From Streptomyces sp. KMM 9044 (lineage in GTDB: Bacteria; Actinomycetota; Actinomycetes; Streptomycetales; Streptomycetaceae): a stretch of 64,000 nucleotides of DNA. The position numbers and the translations under genes are program-made. This document shows positions 1 to 6,990 of this stretch, piece after piece (position 1 is the first letter of the stretch; each line of letters opens with the position of its first letter). The notes below the pieces were generated by a model that did not search any database, was not told where the DNA came from, and saw only the letters and a list, made by a program, of their open reading frames with translations. The stretch covers positions 1,302,001-1,366,000 of the forward strand of contig NZ_CP113910.1 of the NCBI RefSeq assembly GCF_024701375.2. Reading direction: 5' to 3'.

Positions 1-612
1 AATCTGCACGAGCGTCGCCGACCAGGGGACGACGCTGACCACGGCGTCGGGGCCGGCCACCATCAGGGGCAGCGCGACCGAGCCGATCAGCAGGGCCCCG
101 ATGAACAGCAGGAAGGCCATCAGCCGGGTCTTGACGATGCCGCGCACACCGTCGAGGCCGTACATGACGGTGATGGTGTCGATGAAGACGTTCACCGCGC
201 GGGAGCCCGACCAGACGGCGAAGAGGAAGCCGACGGAGATGACGTCGGGCCGGCCGCCCTCCATCACGTCGTCCAGGATCGGCTCGGCGATCTGGCTCAC
301 GCCCCGGTCGGACAGCACCGCCCGGGAGGCCTCGATGATGTTGTTCCGCACACTCTGGGTGGTCTCGGCGCCGGTCCAGGTGTCGACGTAGCCGAGCAGG
401 CCGATCAGGCTGAGCAGCAGCGGGGGCACCGACAGCAGGGTGAAGAAGGCCGCCTCCGCGGCGAGGCCCAGGATCCGGTACTCCATGCAGGAGTTGACGG
501 TGTCCTTGAGCAGCAGCCAGGCGGTCCTGCGTTTGGAGACATTGCGGTACAGGGCCCGGGCCCTGTGGAGTCGGCCGGAGGGCGCGTCGGGGGAATCGCT
601 TGCTGGCTGCAC
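1..612 (-). CDS. YihY/virulence factor BrkB family membrane protein (partial, C-terminus off window)
   Basis: The N-terminal 204 codons are visible, reading leftwards and leaving the window at position 1. The start is a GTG at 612 (VQPASDSPDAP). A basic stretch (YRNVSKRRTAW) is followed by the family's amphipathic entry region (NSCMEYRILGLAAEAAFF), then hydrophobic segments such as TLLSVPPLLLSLIGLLGY and RLMAFLLFIGALLIGSVALP. The SGSRAVNVFIDTITVMYG region is typical of the YihY/BrkB (formerly RNase BN) family, which are polytopic inner-membrane proteins of unclear function. It is divergent from the acyl-CoA dehydrogenase gene with about 110 bp between them. The family call is firm; no specific role can be given. 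Confidence 0.87.
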   Translation of the reverse strand, partial: MQPASDSPDAPSGRLHRARALYRNVSKRRTAWLLLKDTVNSCMEYRILGLAAEAAFFTLLSVPPLLLSLIGLLGYVDTWTGAETTQSVRNNIIEASRAVLSDRGVSQIAEPILDDVMEGGRPDVISVGFLFAVWSGSRAVNVFIDTITVMYGLDGVRGIVKTRLMAFLLFIGALLIGSVALPLMVAGPDAVVSVVPWSATLVQI

Positions 613-723
613 GAACCAAAGGTATCCGTCGTGCCTGGTCGGCCTCGCCCGAAGGGTCTCGGGGGGATCGCGGGGTGACGCGGAGGGGTGATGCGGAGGG
701 CGGTGCCGGGTAGGTTCGTGTTC

Positions 724-2358
724 ATGGCAGGTACCACGCACACCGTGACCAACCAGGCGCCGCCGCTGGCGCAGTACGACGTGTTCACCGCCGACCGGGC
801 GCTGACGGAGGCCGTCGAACGGCATCTGGACCCGCCGGTGCTGGAGGAGGGCCTGTCCGAACTGACGGCGCTCGGACGCAGCTCCGGCTCCGCCCAGGTG
901 CAGGAATGGGGAGTGCAGGCCAATGAGAACCCGCCCCGGCTGCGCACCCACGACCGGTACGGGCACCGGATCGACGAGGTCGACTTCCATCCCGCCTGGC
1001 ACCGGCTGCTCGGCAAGGGCGTCTCGGCGGGTCTGACGGGCGCGTGGGCGCGGCCGGGCGGGCATGTGCGGCGGGCGGCGGGGTTCGTGGTGTGGTCACA
1101 GGTCGATGCCGGGAACGGCTGCCCGCTGTCGATGACGCACGCGGCCGTGCCCGCCCTGCGCGCGGACCCGGCGCTCGCCGCCGAGTGGGAGCCGCGGCTG
1201 ACGTCGGCGGTGTACGACCGGGCGCTGCGGCCCGCCCACGAGAAGTCCGGTGTGCTCCTCGGGATGGGCATGACGGAGAAACAGGGCGGCAGCGACGTAC
1301 GGGCCAACACGACGTCCGCGCGGCCGCTGGCCGAGGACGGGACGTACGAGCTGACCGGGCACAAGTGGTTCTGCTCGGCTCCGGTGTCGGACGCGTTCCT
1401 GGTGCTGGCGCAGGCTCCCGGCGGGCTCACCTGTTTCCTGGTGCCGCGCGTGCTCGAGAACGGCGCGCGCAACGTGTTTCTGATCCAGCGGCTCAAGGAC
1501 AAGCTGGGCAACCGGTCCAACGCGTCCTCGGAAGTCGAGTTCGCGGGGACGTGGGCGCGGCGGGTCGGGGACGAGGGGCGCGGGGTGCGCACCATCATCG
1601 GGATGGTGGCGGCGACCCGGCTGGACTGCGTGCTGGGCTCGGCGGGGCTGATGCGGCAGGCCGTGGCGCAGGCGGTGCACCACTGCACGTACCGGGAGGC
1701 GTTCGGCGGCAAGCTGGTCGACAGGCCGCTGATGCGCAACGTCCTGGCCGATCTCGCGCTGGAGTCGGAGGCGGCCACCACGCTGGCGCTGCGGCTCGCC
1801 GCGGCCTACGACGACGGGAGCGAGCGGGAGCGGGCGCTGCTGCGGATCGCGGTGCCGACCGCCAAGTACTGGGTGACCAAGCGGTGTGCGCCGCTCGCGG
1901 TGGAGGCGGCGGAGTGCCTGGGCGGCAACGGGTACGTGGAGGATTCGGGGATGCCCCGGCTGGTGCGCGAGTCCCCGCTGAACTCGGTGTGGGAGGGCGC
2001 CGGCAACGTCCAGGCGCTGGACGTGCTGCGCGCCCTGAGCCGGGATCCGCAGGTGCTGGACGCGTATCTCGGCGAGGTCGGTCGGGCACGCGGGGCCGAT
2101 CACCGACTGGACGGCGCGGTCAAGGACCTGCTGACCGAACTGGCCGACCTGGAGGGCGCCGAAGGGCGCGCGCGGCGGCTCGTGGAGCGGCTCGCGCTGG
2201 TGCTCCAGGGCTCGCTGCTGGTGCGGTACGCGCCGCCGCAGGTCGCCGACGCGTTCTGCGCGGCACGGCTGGGCGGTGACGGGGGCGCGGCCTTCGGGAC
2301 ACTGCCGCACACCCTCGACCTCGCGACGGTGGTGGAACGGGCCCGGCCGGAGGTGTGA
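724..2358 (+). CDS. acyl-CoA dehydrogenase family protein, AidB-like
   Basis: The product is 544 residues, a flavoprotein related to E. coli AidB and the long acyl-CoA dehydrogenases. ATG 724 (MAGTTHTVTNQ) is preferred over an in-frame start at 688 because the AidB-like N-terminus begins there. The flavin-contact signature MGMTEKQGGSDVRANTT lies near residues 180-196. Farther on are HKWFCSAPVSDAFLVLAQ, and near residue 400 the C-terminal signature AAECLGGNGYVEDSGMPRL followed by SPLNSVWEGAGNVQALDVL. The SVWEG motif and C-terminal extension are AidB-type. A hairpin after the gene (2465-2493) suggests it ends its own transcript. Its natural substrate cannot be read from sequence; the GAF-type regulator downstream is a plausible controller but this is inference. 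Confidence 0.9.
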   Translation: MAGTTHTVTNQAPPLAQYDVFTADRALTEAVERHLDPPVLEEGLSELTALGRSSGSAQVQEWGVQANENPPRLRTHDRYGHRIDEVDFHPAWHRLLGKGVSAGLTGAWARPGGHVRRAAGFVVWSQVDAGNGCPLSMTHAAVPALRADPALAAEWEPRLTSAVYDRALRPAHEKSGVLLGMGMTEKQGGSDVRANTTSARPLAEDGTYELTGHKWFCSAPVSDAFLVLAQAPGGLTCFLVPRVLENGARNVFLIQRLKDKLGNRSNASSEVEFAGTWARRVGDEGRGVRTIIGMVAATRLDCVLGSAGLMRQAVAQAVHHCTYREAFGGKLVDRPLMRNVLADLALESEAATTLALRLAAAYDDGSERERALLRIAVPTAKYWVTKRCAPLAVEAAECLGGNGYVEDSGMPRLVRESPLNSVWEGAGNVQALDVLRALSRDPQVLDAYLGEVGRARGADHRLDGAVKDLLTELADLEGAEGRARRLVERLALVLQGSLLVRYAPPQVADAFCAARLGGDGGAAFGTLPHTLDLATVVERARPEV

Positions 2359-2464
2359 GACGGCGGGGGCTGCTCCAGGTGTGGGCCGCCCCGGGTCTGA
2401 GAGCCCCGCCCCGGGTGCGAGACGACGGGGGTTGCCCGGCGGCGAATCGAGCGGGGCGACCCGG

Positions 2465-2493
2465 CCGGGAAGGGCCGGTTTCGGCCTTCCCGG
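2465..2493 (+). terminator. terminator-like hairpin
   Basis: CCGGGAAGGGCCG and CGGCCTTCCCGG pair around a TTT-containing loop, with one bulged G. It lies about 110 bp downstream of the acyl-CoA dehydrogenase stop. There is no U-run, as is common in Streptomyces. Confidence 0.55.
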
Positions 2494-2631
2494 CACGACA
2501 ACCCGGTGGTGACGCGGGAGTGGTGCTGCGCCGACACGGCACCACCCCCGCCGCACGGGCCCCTTGGAGCCGTGGACGCCGCTCGGGACGGCGTCGCTCA
2601 AGTTTCAAACAGTGCGGGGCGAGCCGCCAGG

Positions 2632-2649
2632 GTTGCAGGGGGTTGCAAC
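2632..2649. promoter_or_regulatory. inverted repeat GTTGCA-N6-TGCAAC upstream of GAF regulator
   Basis: A perfect 6+6 inverted repeat with a six-base spacer lies about 140 bp upstream of the regulator start. It sits in locally A/T-richer sequence (AGTTTCAAACAGTG just before it). It is a candidate operator for autoregulation; the binding protein is inferred, not shown. Confidence 0.35.
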
Positions 2650-2787
2650 TTGCTGCTGTCCGTGTCCGTGCCGAAGGACCTCGCCGGGGGCACACGGCAC
2701 TATGGGACCGACGACAGCCAGAACGGATCTCGGGGGCGCGGCCGGTGGGCCGGGTGCTGTCCTCCGAGTCTTTCCCCGGGAGGATCA

Positions 2788-4137
2788 GTGCCGCTCTCGC
2801 CGATGGACGTGAGGCATCTGGTCGGCGTGGACACGACGCGCGCGGCCAGGATGCTGAGTGAGGTCCGCTCCGCGACGCTCTCCGGTCGCCGCGCGCCCAT
2901 GGCGCCCCGCCCGGTGATCGAGGAGTCCTGGGAGCGGGTGCTGCGCAGCGGCGTCGACCCGGACCACGACGTCCGGGCCGGGCTGCTGTCCCGCGCGGAG
3001 GTGCAGCGGCGGCGGGAGGGTTCGGCGCTTCGGCATGTGCTGCCGGTGCTGCGGGAGGGGCTGCTGCCGTTCGCGGACGTCACCCGTCACATCATGGTGG
3101 TGGCCGACGCGGACGGCAGGGTGCTGTGGCGGGAGGGCAGCGCGGCGGTCCTGCGCAAGGCGGACGGCATCGGTTTCGCGGTGGGTGCGGACTGGCGCGA
3201 GGACGTCGTCGGCACCAACGGGGTGGGCACCCCGGCGGTGACCCGCCGGCCGGTGCAGGTGTTCGCCGCCGAGCACTTCGTACGGTCGCACGCCGCCTGG
3301 ACGTGTGCGGGGGCGCCCCTGACCGATCCGCGGGACGGGCGGCTGATCGGTGTGGTGGATGTGAGCGGGCCGCTGGAGACGATGCACCCGTCCACGCTGG
3401 CCTGGGTCGACTCGGTGGCCAAGCTCGCCGAGGCCCGGCTGCGGGAGCGTCATCTGGAGTCGCTGGAGCGGCTGAGGTCGGTGGCGGCGCCGGTGCTGGC
3501 CCGGGTCGGTGGACGGGCCCTGGTGGTGGACCGGCACGGGTGGACGGCCGCGGTGACCGGAGTGCCGTACACAAGACGGCTGGCGCTGCCGGATGCGGTG
3601 TCGGCCGGGATGCGGTGGCTGCCGGCGCTGGGCCGCTGCTCCCTGGAGCCGCTGGCCGGGGGCTGGCTGGTGCGGGCGGCGGACGAGCCGGTGTCCCGTG
3701 CGGCGAGCCGTGTCGTGCTGGATCTGCGGGAGCCGCGCGGCGCGTCGGTGGAGGTGTCCGGTGGCGCGGGCTCCTGGTCGCGGAAGCTGAGCCCCCGCCA
3801 TGCCGAACTGCTGTATCTGCTGGCCGTGCAGCGGGCCGGCCGCAGCGCCGCGGGCCTGGCCGAGGACGTGTTCGGGGACCCGGCCCGTACGGTGACGGTG
3901 CGCGCCGAGATGTCCAGGGTGCGGCGCTATCTGGGCGGCTTGCTGGAGCACCGGCCGTACCGGTTCACGGAGGGCGCCGACGTCGACGTCCTGCTCCCGG
4001 ACGACCCGCGTGACCTGCTGCCGCACTCGAGGGCCCCGGCACTGGGCGGCGGCCGCGAGCACCCGCAGGCGAGCGCACGCCGGGACCGCGGCCCGAAGAG
4101 CCCGCCGGCCCCCCGGCCCGGAAAGCCCGGGCCATGA
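2788..4137 (+). CDS. GAF domain-containing transcriptional regulator
   Basis: The product is 449 residues and starts at GTG 2788 just after GGGAGGA; ATG 2803 is an alternative. The N-terminal half has the VIEESWERVLRSGVDP motif found in GAF-type activators. A GAF domain covers roughly residues 75-215 (GIGFAVGADWREDVVGTNGV, FAAEHFVRSHAAWTCAGAPL, GVVDVSGPLETMHP). The C-terminal part (about 330-400) resembles a winged helix (LSPRHAELLYLLAVQ, VRAEMSRVRRYLGG). There is no AAA+ domain, so it is not a sigma-54 activator. The C-terminal tail after about residue 410 is low-complexity. Ligand and targets are unknown. It may act on its own promoter (see the 2632-2649 repeat) and on the upstream dehydrogenase gene. 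Confidence 0.85.
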   Translation: MPLSPMDVRHLVGVDTTRAARMLSEVRSATLSGRRAPMAPRPVIEESWERVLRSGVDPDHDVRAGLLSRAEVQRRREGSALRHVLPVLREGLLPFADVTRHIMVVADADGRVLWREGSAAVLRKADGIGFAVGADWREDVVGTNGVGTPAVTRRPVQVFAAEHFVRSHAAWTCAGAPLTDPRDGRLIGVVDVSGPLETMHPSTLAWVDSVAKLAEARLRERHLESLERLRSVAAPVLARVGGRALVVDRHGWTAAVTGVPYTRRLALPDAVSAGMRWLPALGRCSLEPLAGGWLVRAADEPVSRAASRVVLDLREPRGASVEVSGGAGSWSRKLSPRHAELLYLLAVQRAGRSAAGLAEDVFGDPARTVTVRAEMSRVRRYLGGLLEHRPYRFTEGADVDVLLPDDPRDLLPHSRAPALGGGREHPQASARRDRGPKSPPAPRPGKPGP

Positions 4138-4330
4138 CGGTCCAGCACAGCACATCACCGTGCGCCGGGTCGCCTGTTCTGCGGATTCGCCGGGTCTTCG
4201 CCCCCTGCGGGGCTGTCTGCCGTAGCATCGCCCCACGAGCCACCCTCACCTGCTCCATGGTCAACGGTCATCGGTCGGAAGGTCAACGGTCCGATCGCCG
4301 GACGCAGTTGGCTCGCCTCGGGAGGACATC

Positions 4331-5662
4331 ATGAAGCATCGCGGCAGACACCGCCGGCGCAGGCGGGGCAAGGCGCTGCGGGCGACGCTGGCCGGGACCG
4401 CGCTCGCGCTCACCGCGGCGGCCACCATGATCAGCACGTCGCAGGCCACCGACGCCGACGACCCCGGGGCGCTGAAGCCGCTCACCAGGGCCGCCGAGAC
4501 CGCGCCGCTGCGGCTGTCGGAGACCCGTGTGCCACCGGAGTGGCTCGACCGGCTCTCCTCCGAGATGGGGCGACCCGTCGGCGTCCGGACCGTGCTCGAC
4601 GACACCGACGGTTCCCTGCGCGACGCGGAGTCCTGTACGGACGAGGACCGGCACGGGCTGCCTCTGGAGCCCGCCGCCACGCGCGCGTACTGCTGGGACG
4701 GCACCGACGTCGAGGGCTGGCGTCCCGGCGCCGTCACCACGTCCGGGGACGCGGACGACGACGGCCACTGGGGCCCGGACCGGGTGGTGCTCTCCGCCTG
4801 GAGCCGGGGCGGCACCACGGCGGACGGCACCGCGGCGCAGGACCCGGCCGTGGCGGACGCCGGCGCGGGGCAGGGGCTCGCGCGGGTCGCGTTCGTCGAC
4901 GCCGGTGACCCCGACGACCTCCGCTACACCTGGGCGCAGCTCGCCGTCCCGGTCGCCGGGGGGCAGGACTACCGCGGGCTGGTCTCCCCCGTGGCGGGCA
5001 TGGTCTGGTACCAGGACAAGCTGCTGGTCACCGCCGGGCGGGGGGACGGCAGCGCGCTGTACGTGTACGACGTGGACCGCGTCCAGCGGGCCACCGTGAG
5101 CGGTTCGACGGTCGGGCGGGTGCCCGGCGGCTGGTCGGCGGCCGGGGCACGGTACGTACTGCCCGCCGTCGCCGCCTACCGGACGGCCGACGCGGCCGCC
5201 CCGCAGCCGGGCGGCATCTCCCTGGACCGCAGCACGGCACCGGACAGCCTGGTCGCGCACGAGGCGGTCACCGACGACCACGACGGGCCGACCCGGCTGT
5301 GGCGGTACGCGTTCGACGACGACGAGGCCCGCGCGGGCCTGCTGGCCACGGACCCCCTGCTGAAGGTGGACCCGGCCGCGGCGTACGAGACGAAGCTGAC
5401 CCATGTGCGCAGTGTGCTGTCGTACGGGTCGGGCTGGTACCTGGGCCGGGTGACCGGGACGTCGGACGAGCGCGGGACGCTGTGGCGACAGGACACAGAG
5501 GGGGCCCGGCCCACCCGGTGCGGGGCGGACGAGACGCACCGCTGCTGGAGCGGTGCGTCGGCGTCCCTGTCCTACTGGCAGGAGACCGGCGAGGTGTGGT
5601 CCCAGTCCGGCCGCATGCTCTTCGCCCTGCCCCTGACCTCCGTCGACGGCTCGCTGGACTAG
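4331..5662 (+). CDS. secreted protein of unknown function
   Basis: The product is 443 residues. ATG 4331 is preceded by GGGAGGAC at good spacing. The N-terminus has a very basic head (KHRGRHRRRRRGK) and a hydrophobic core (LAGTALALTAAATMI) ending in small residues (STSQATDA), which reads as a Sec signal peptide with cleavage near residue 38. The mature part is acidic, with repeated Asp-Gly/Asp-Asp runs (DADDDGHWGPDRVVLSAW) and a few cysteines (near ESCTDEDRHG, RAYCWDG, TRCGADETHRCW) that could form disulfides. I recognise no catalytic motif. The Asp-rich segments and Trp/Tyr spacing suggest a beta-rich, perhaps propeller-like, extracellular protein, but this is weak inference. Its stop codon lies at the edge of the palindromic element at 5659-5848. 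Confidence 0.75.
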   Translation: MKHRGRHRRRRRGKALRATLAGTALALTAAATMISTSQATDADDPGALKPLTRAAETAPLRLSETRVPPEWLDRLSSEMGRPVGVRTVLDDTDGSLRDAESCTDEDRHGLPLEPAATRAYCWDGTDVEGWRPGAVTTSGDADDDGHWGPDRVVLSAWSRGGTTADGTAAQDPAVADAGAGQGLARVAFVDAGDPDDLRYTWAQLAVPVAGGQDYRGLVSPVAGMVWYQDKLLVTAGRGDGSALYVYDVDRVQRATVSGSTVGRVPGGWSAAGARYVLPAVAAYRTADAAAPQPGGISLDRSTAPDSLVAHEAVTDDHDGPTRLWRYAFDDDEARAGLLATDPLLKVDPAAAYETKLTHVRSVLSYGSGWYLGRVTGTSDERGTLWRQDTEGARPTRCGADETHRCWSGASASLSYWQETGEVWSQSGRMLFALPLTSVDGSLD

Positions 5663-5848
5663 AGCCTGTCCGGCGGATCGTGCCAGGGACGCGGGATGGC
5701 CGGCACGCTCTGCGCCAGTGCTCTTCGAGCAGGAGTGCCCCAGCGGCGTCGCCGCCGGTCGTTGCCTCGCAGCCGCACGCACCAGCCCACGCTCGCCCCG
5801 GCCGGATGTGGTCGGCGGCCTCCGGCTTGATCCGCCGGGCAGCCCTGA
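5659..5848. repeat. terminal-inverted-repeat element starting at CTAG
   Basis: The left end reads CTAGAGCCTGTCCGGCGGAT (from 5659). The right end GATCCGCCGGGCAGCCCTGA (5829-5848) is its imperfect inverse: about 15 of 20 positions match, including an unbroken CCGGCGGATC core. The secreted-protein stop codon TAG is part of the CTAG. The interior has no convincing gene. The layout resembles the palindromic elements at 17906-18069 and 29196-29375: an end near a gene's stop codon and inverted ends containing CCTGTC. Confidence 0.5.
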
Positions 5849-5961
5849 CCCGACCGCTGAACCCGGCCAGGGGTCTGCCGCTCCCCGTACCGCACGGGCC
5901 GCACGGGCCGCACGGGCCGGGCATTCGACAGGTGTCCGCGCCGGGTGGTTCCCTTTCCGGC

Positions 5962-6534
5962 ATGACGACCATCGCCGTGACCACCTGGTCCCTGGAGCAG
6001 ACCGCGTCCACCGATCTCCTGCCCGCCGCCGTGCCGGAGGGGGACATACAGGTCGTGCACGCCGAGGTGCCGTCCCCGGAGTTCAGCCGCTTCCTGTACG
6101 CGTCGGTCGGCGGTGACATCCGCTGGACCGACCGGCTGGACTGGACGTACGCGCGGTGGCTGGAGTACCTGGACCGGCCCGGCACGGAGACCTGGGTGGC
6201 GTACGAGCGGGGGGCGCCCGCGGGGTATGTGGAGCTCCGGGCCCAGGACGACGGGGTCGTGGAGATCGTTCACTTCGGGCTGATCCCCGCCTTCCGAGGC
6301 CGGCACATCGGCGGGCACCTCCTGTCGTACGGCGCCGCGCGGGCCTGGGATCTGGCGGAGCGGTGGCCGGGGCGCAAGCCGACCGCGCGGGTCTGGCTGC
6401 ACACGTGCAGCAAGGACGGCGAGCATGCGATGGACAATTACCGGCGTCGGGGATTCCGGCTGTTCGCCACCTCGGTCGAGGACGAGCCCGAGGTCGCCAC
6501 CCCGGGCCCGTGGCCGGGGGCGCACCCGGCCTGA
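5962..6534 (+). CDS. GNAT family N-acetyltransferase
   Basis: The product is 190 residues, starting at ATG 5962 (MTTIAVTTWSLEQ). It has the GNAT core: strand 4 and the acetyl-CoA pyrophosphate loop are in VEIVHFGLIPAFRGRHIGGH, where RGRHIGGH fits the R/Q-x-x-G-x-G/A pattern. The C-terminal helix and strand are in NYRRRGFRLFATS. A conserved-looking N-terminal segment (EVPSPEFSRFLYASVGGDI, then WTDRLDWTYARWLEYL) is seen in small-molecule GNATs of actinomycetes. The substrate is unknown. It stands alone: the palindromic element lies upstream and the sulfur operon leader downstream. Confidence 0.85.
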   Translation: MTTIAVTTWSLEQTASTDLLPAAVPEGDIQVVHAEVPSPEFSRFLYASVGGDIRWTDRLDWTYARWLEYLDRPGTETWVAYERGAPAGYVELRAQDDGVVEIVHFGLIPAFRGRHIGGHLLSYGAARAWDLAERWPGRKPTARVWLHTCSKDGEHAMDNYRRRGFRLFATSVEDEPEVATPGPWPGAHPA

Positions 6535-6676
6535 GCACCGCACCCTCGTCGTCCGCCCCGCACGCCCCCCGCACGCCCCCTCCTGAGCTGCGCGGACAGG
6601 ACCGCTCGCGCCGCCTGTGACCAAAGCCACCCCTGTCTCTCCTGTCGAGACGAAGCTGTCCGCATCATGGATGAAG

Positions 6677-6691
6677 CTGGACTGTGTCCAG
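6677..6691. promoter_or_regulatory. perfect inverted repeat CTGGAC-TGT-GTCCAG
   Basis: Six-base arms surround a TGT loop, ending 22 bp before the leader peptide ATG. It could be an operator for a sulfur regulator or part of the leader mRNA fold. The choice between these is open. Confidence 0.35.
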
Positions 6692-6713
6692 ATCTCCGTG
6701 CCACGCTTCCGTC

Positions 6714-6797
6714 ATGCCTGGAACAGGAATCGCCTTGGTGAGTCGGCGGCACGTCGACCTCGGCCGCATGTCCAGCGCCATCTGTCCGGTGCGCTGA
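6714..6797 (+). CDS. putative cysteine-responsive leader peptide, 27 residues
   Basis: ATG 6714 opens a 27-residue frame, MPGTGIALVSRRHVDLGRMS followed by SAICPVR. This fits the short actinobacterial leader peptides with a LVSRRHVDLGRMSSAICP-like core that are found upstream of cysteine and sulfur genes. The single Cys is residue 24, close to the stop at 6797. In the known model, slow translation of the Cys codon when charged Cys-tRNA is scarce changes the fold of the downstream mRNA and lets the operon be expressed. Position, length and Cys placement support that model here; the mechanism itself is inferred. It lies 193 bp upstream of the sulfite reductase gene in the same direction. Confidence 0.8.
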   Translation: MPGTGIALVSRRHVDLGRMSSAICPVR

Positions 6798-6990
6798 GAG
6801 CACGTTCAGCAGCACCCGCCAGCCCTTCTTCGGTCCGTTCCGCTCCGGTCCGCCCTGATCGGCACCGCACGGTTCCGCCCGATTCGTTCTCGCTCCACCG
6901 AATTCCCGCGCAATGACGCGCCGCGTACCCCTGCACCGTCATGCGCAGGTCAGAGCCGTATCCCCGTCTGTCCCGAAGGACGTGTCAACC

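Larger units (their letters stand above)
2359..2787. other. 429-bp intergenic region with a hairpin and an inverted repeat
   Basis: No credible gene. It holds a terminator-like hairpin at 2465-2493 behind the dehydrogenase gene and an inverted repeat at 2632-2649 upstream of the GAF regulator. Both are listed separately. Confidence 0.5.
6535..6990 (+). other. 456-bp leader region of the sulfur assimilation operon
   Basis: This region holds the 15-bp inverted repeat at 6677-6691 and the leader peptide at 6714-6797. The 190 bp between the leader stop and the sulfite reductase start has no gene and is the place to look for an attenuator structure. Other open frames here lack a ribosome-binding site and family resemblance. 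Confidence 0.55.
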
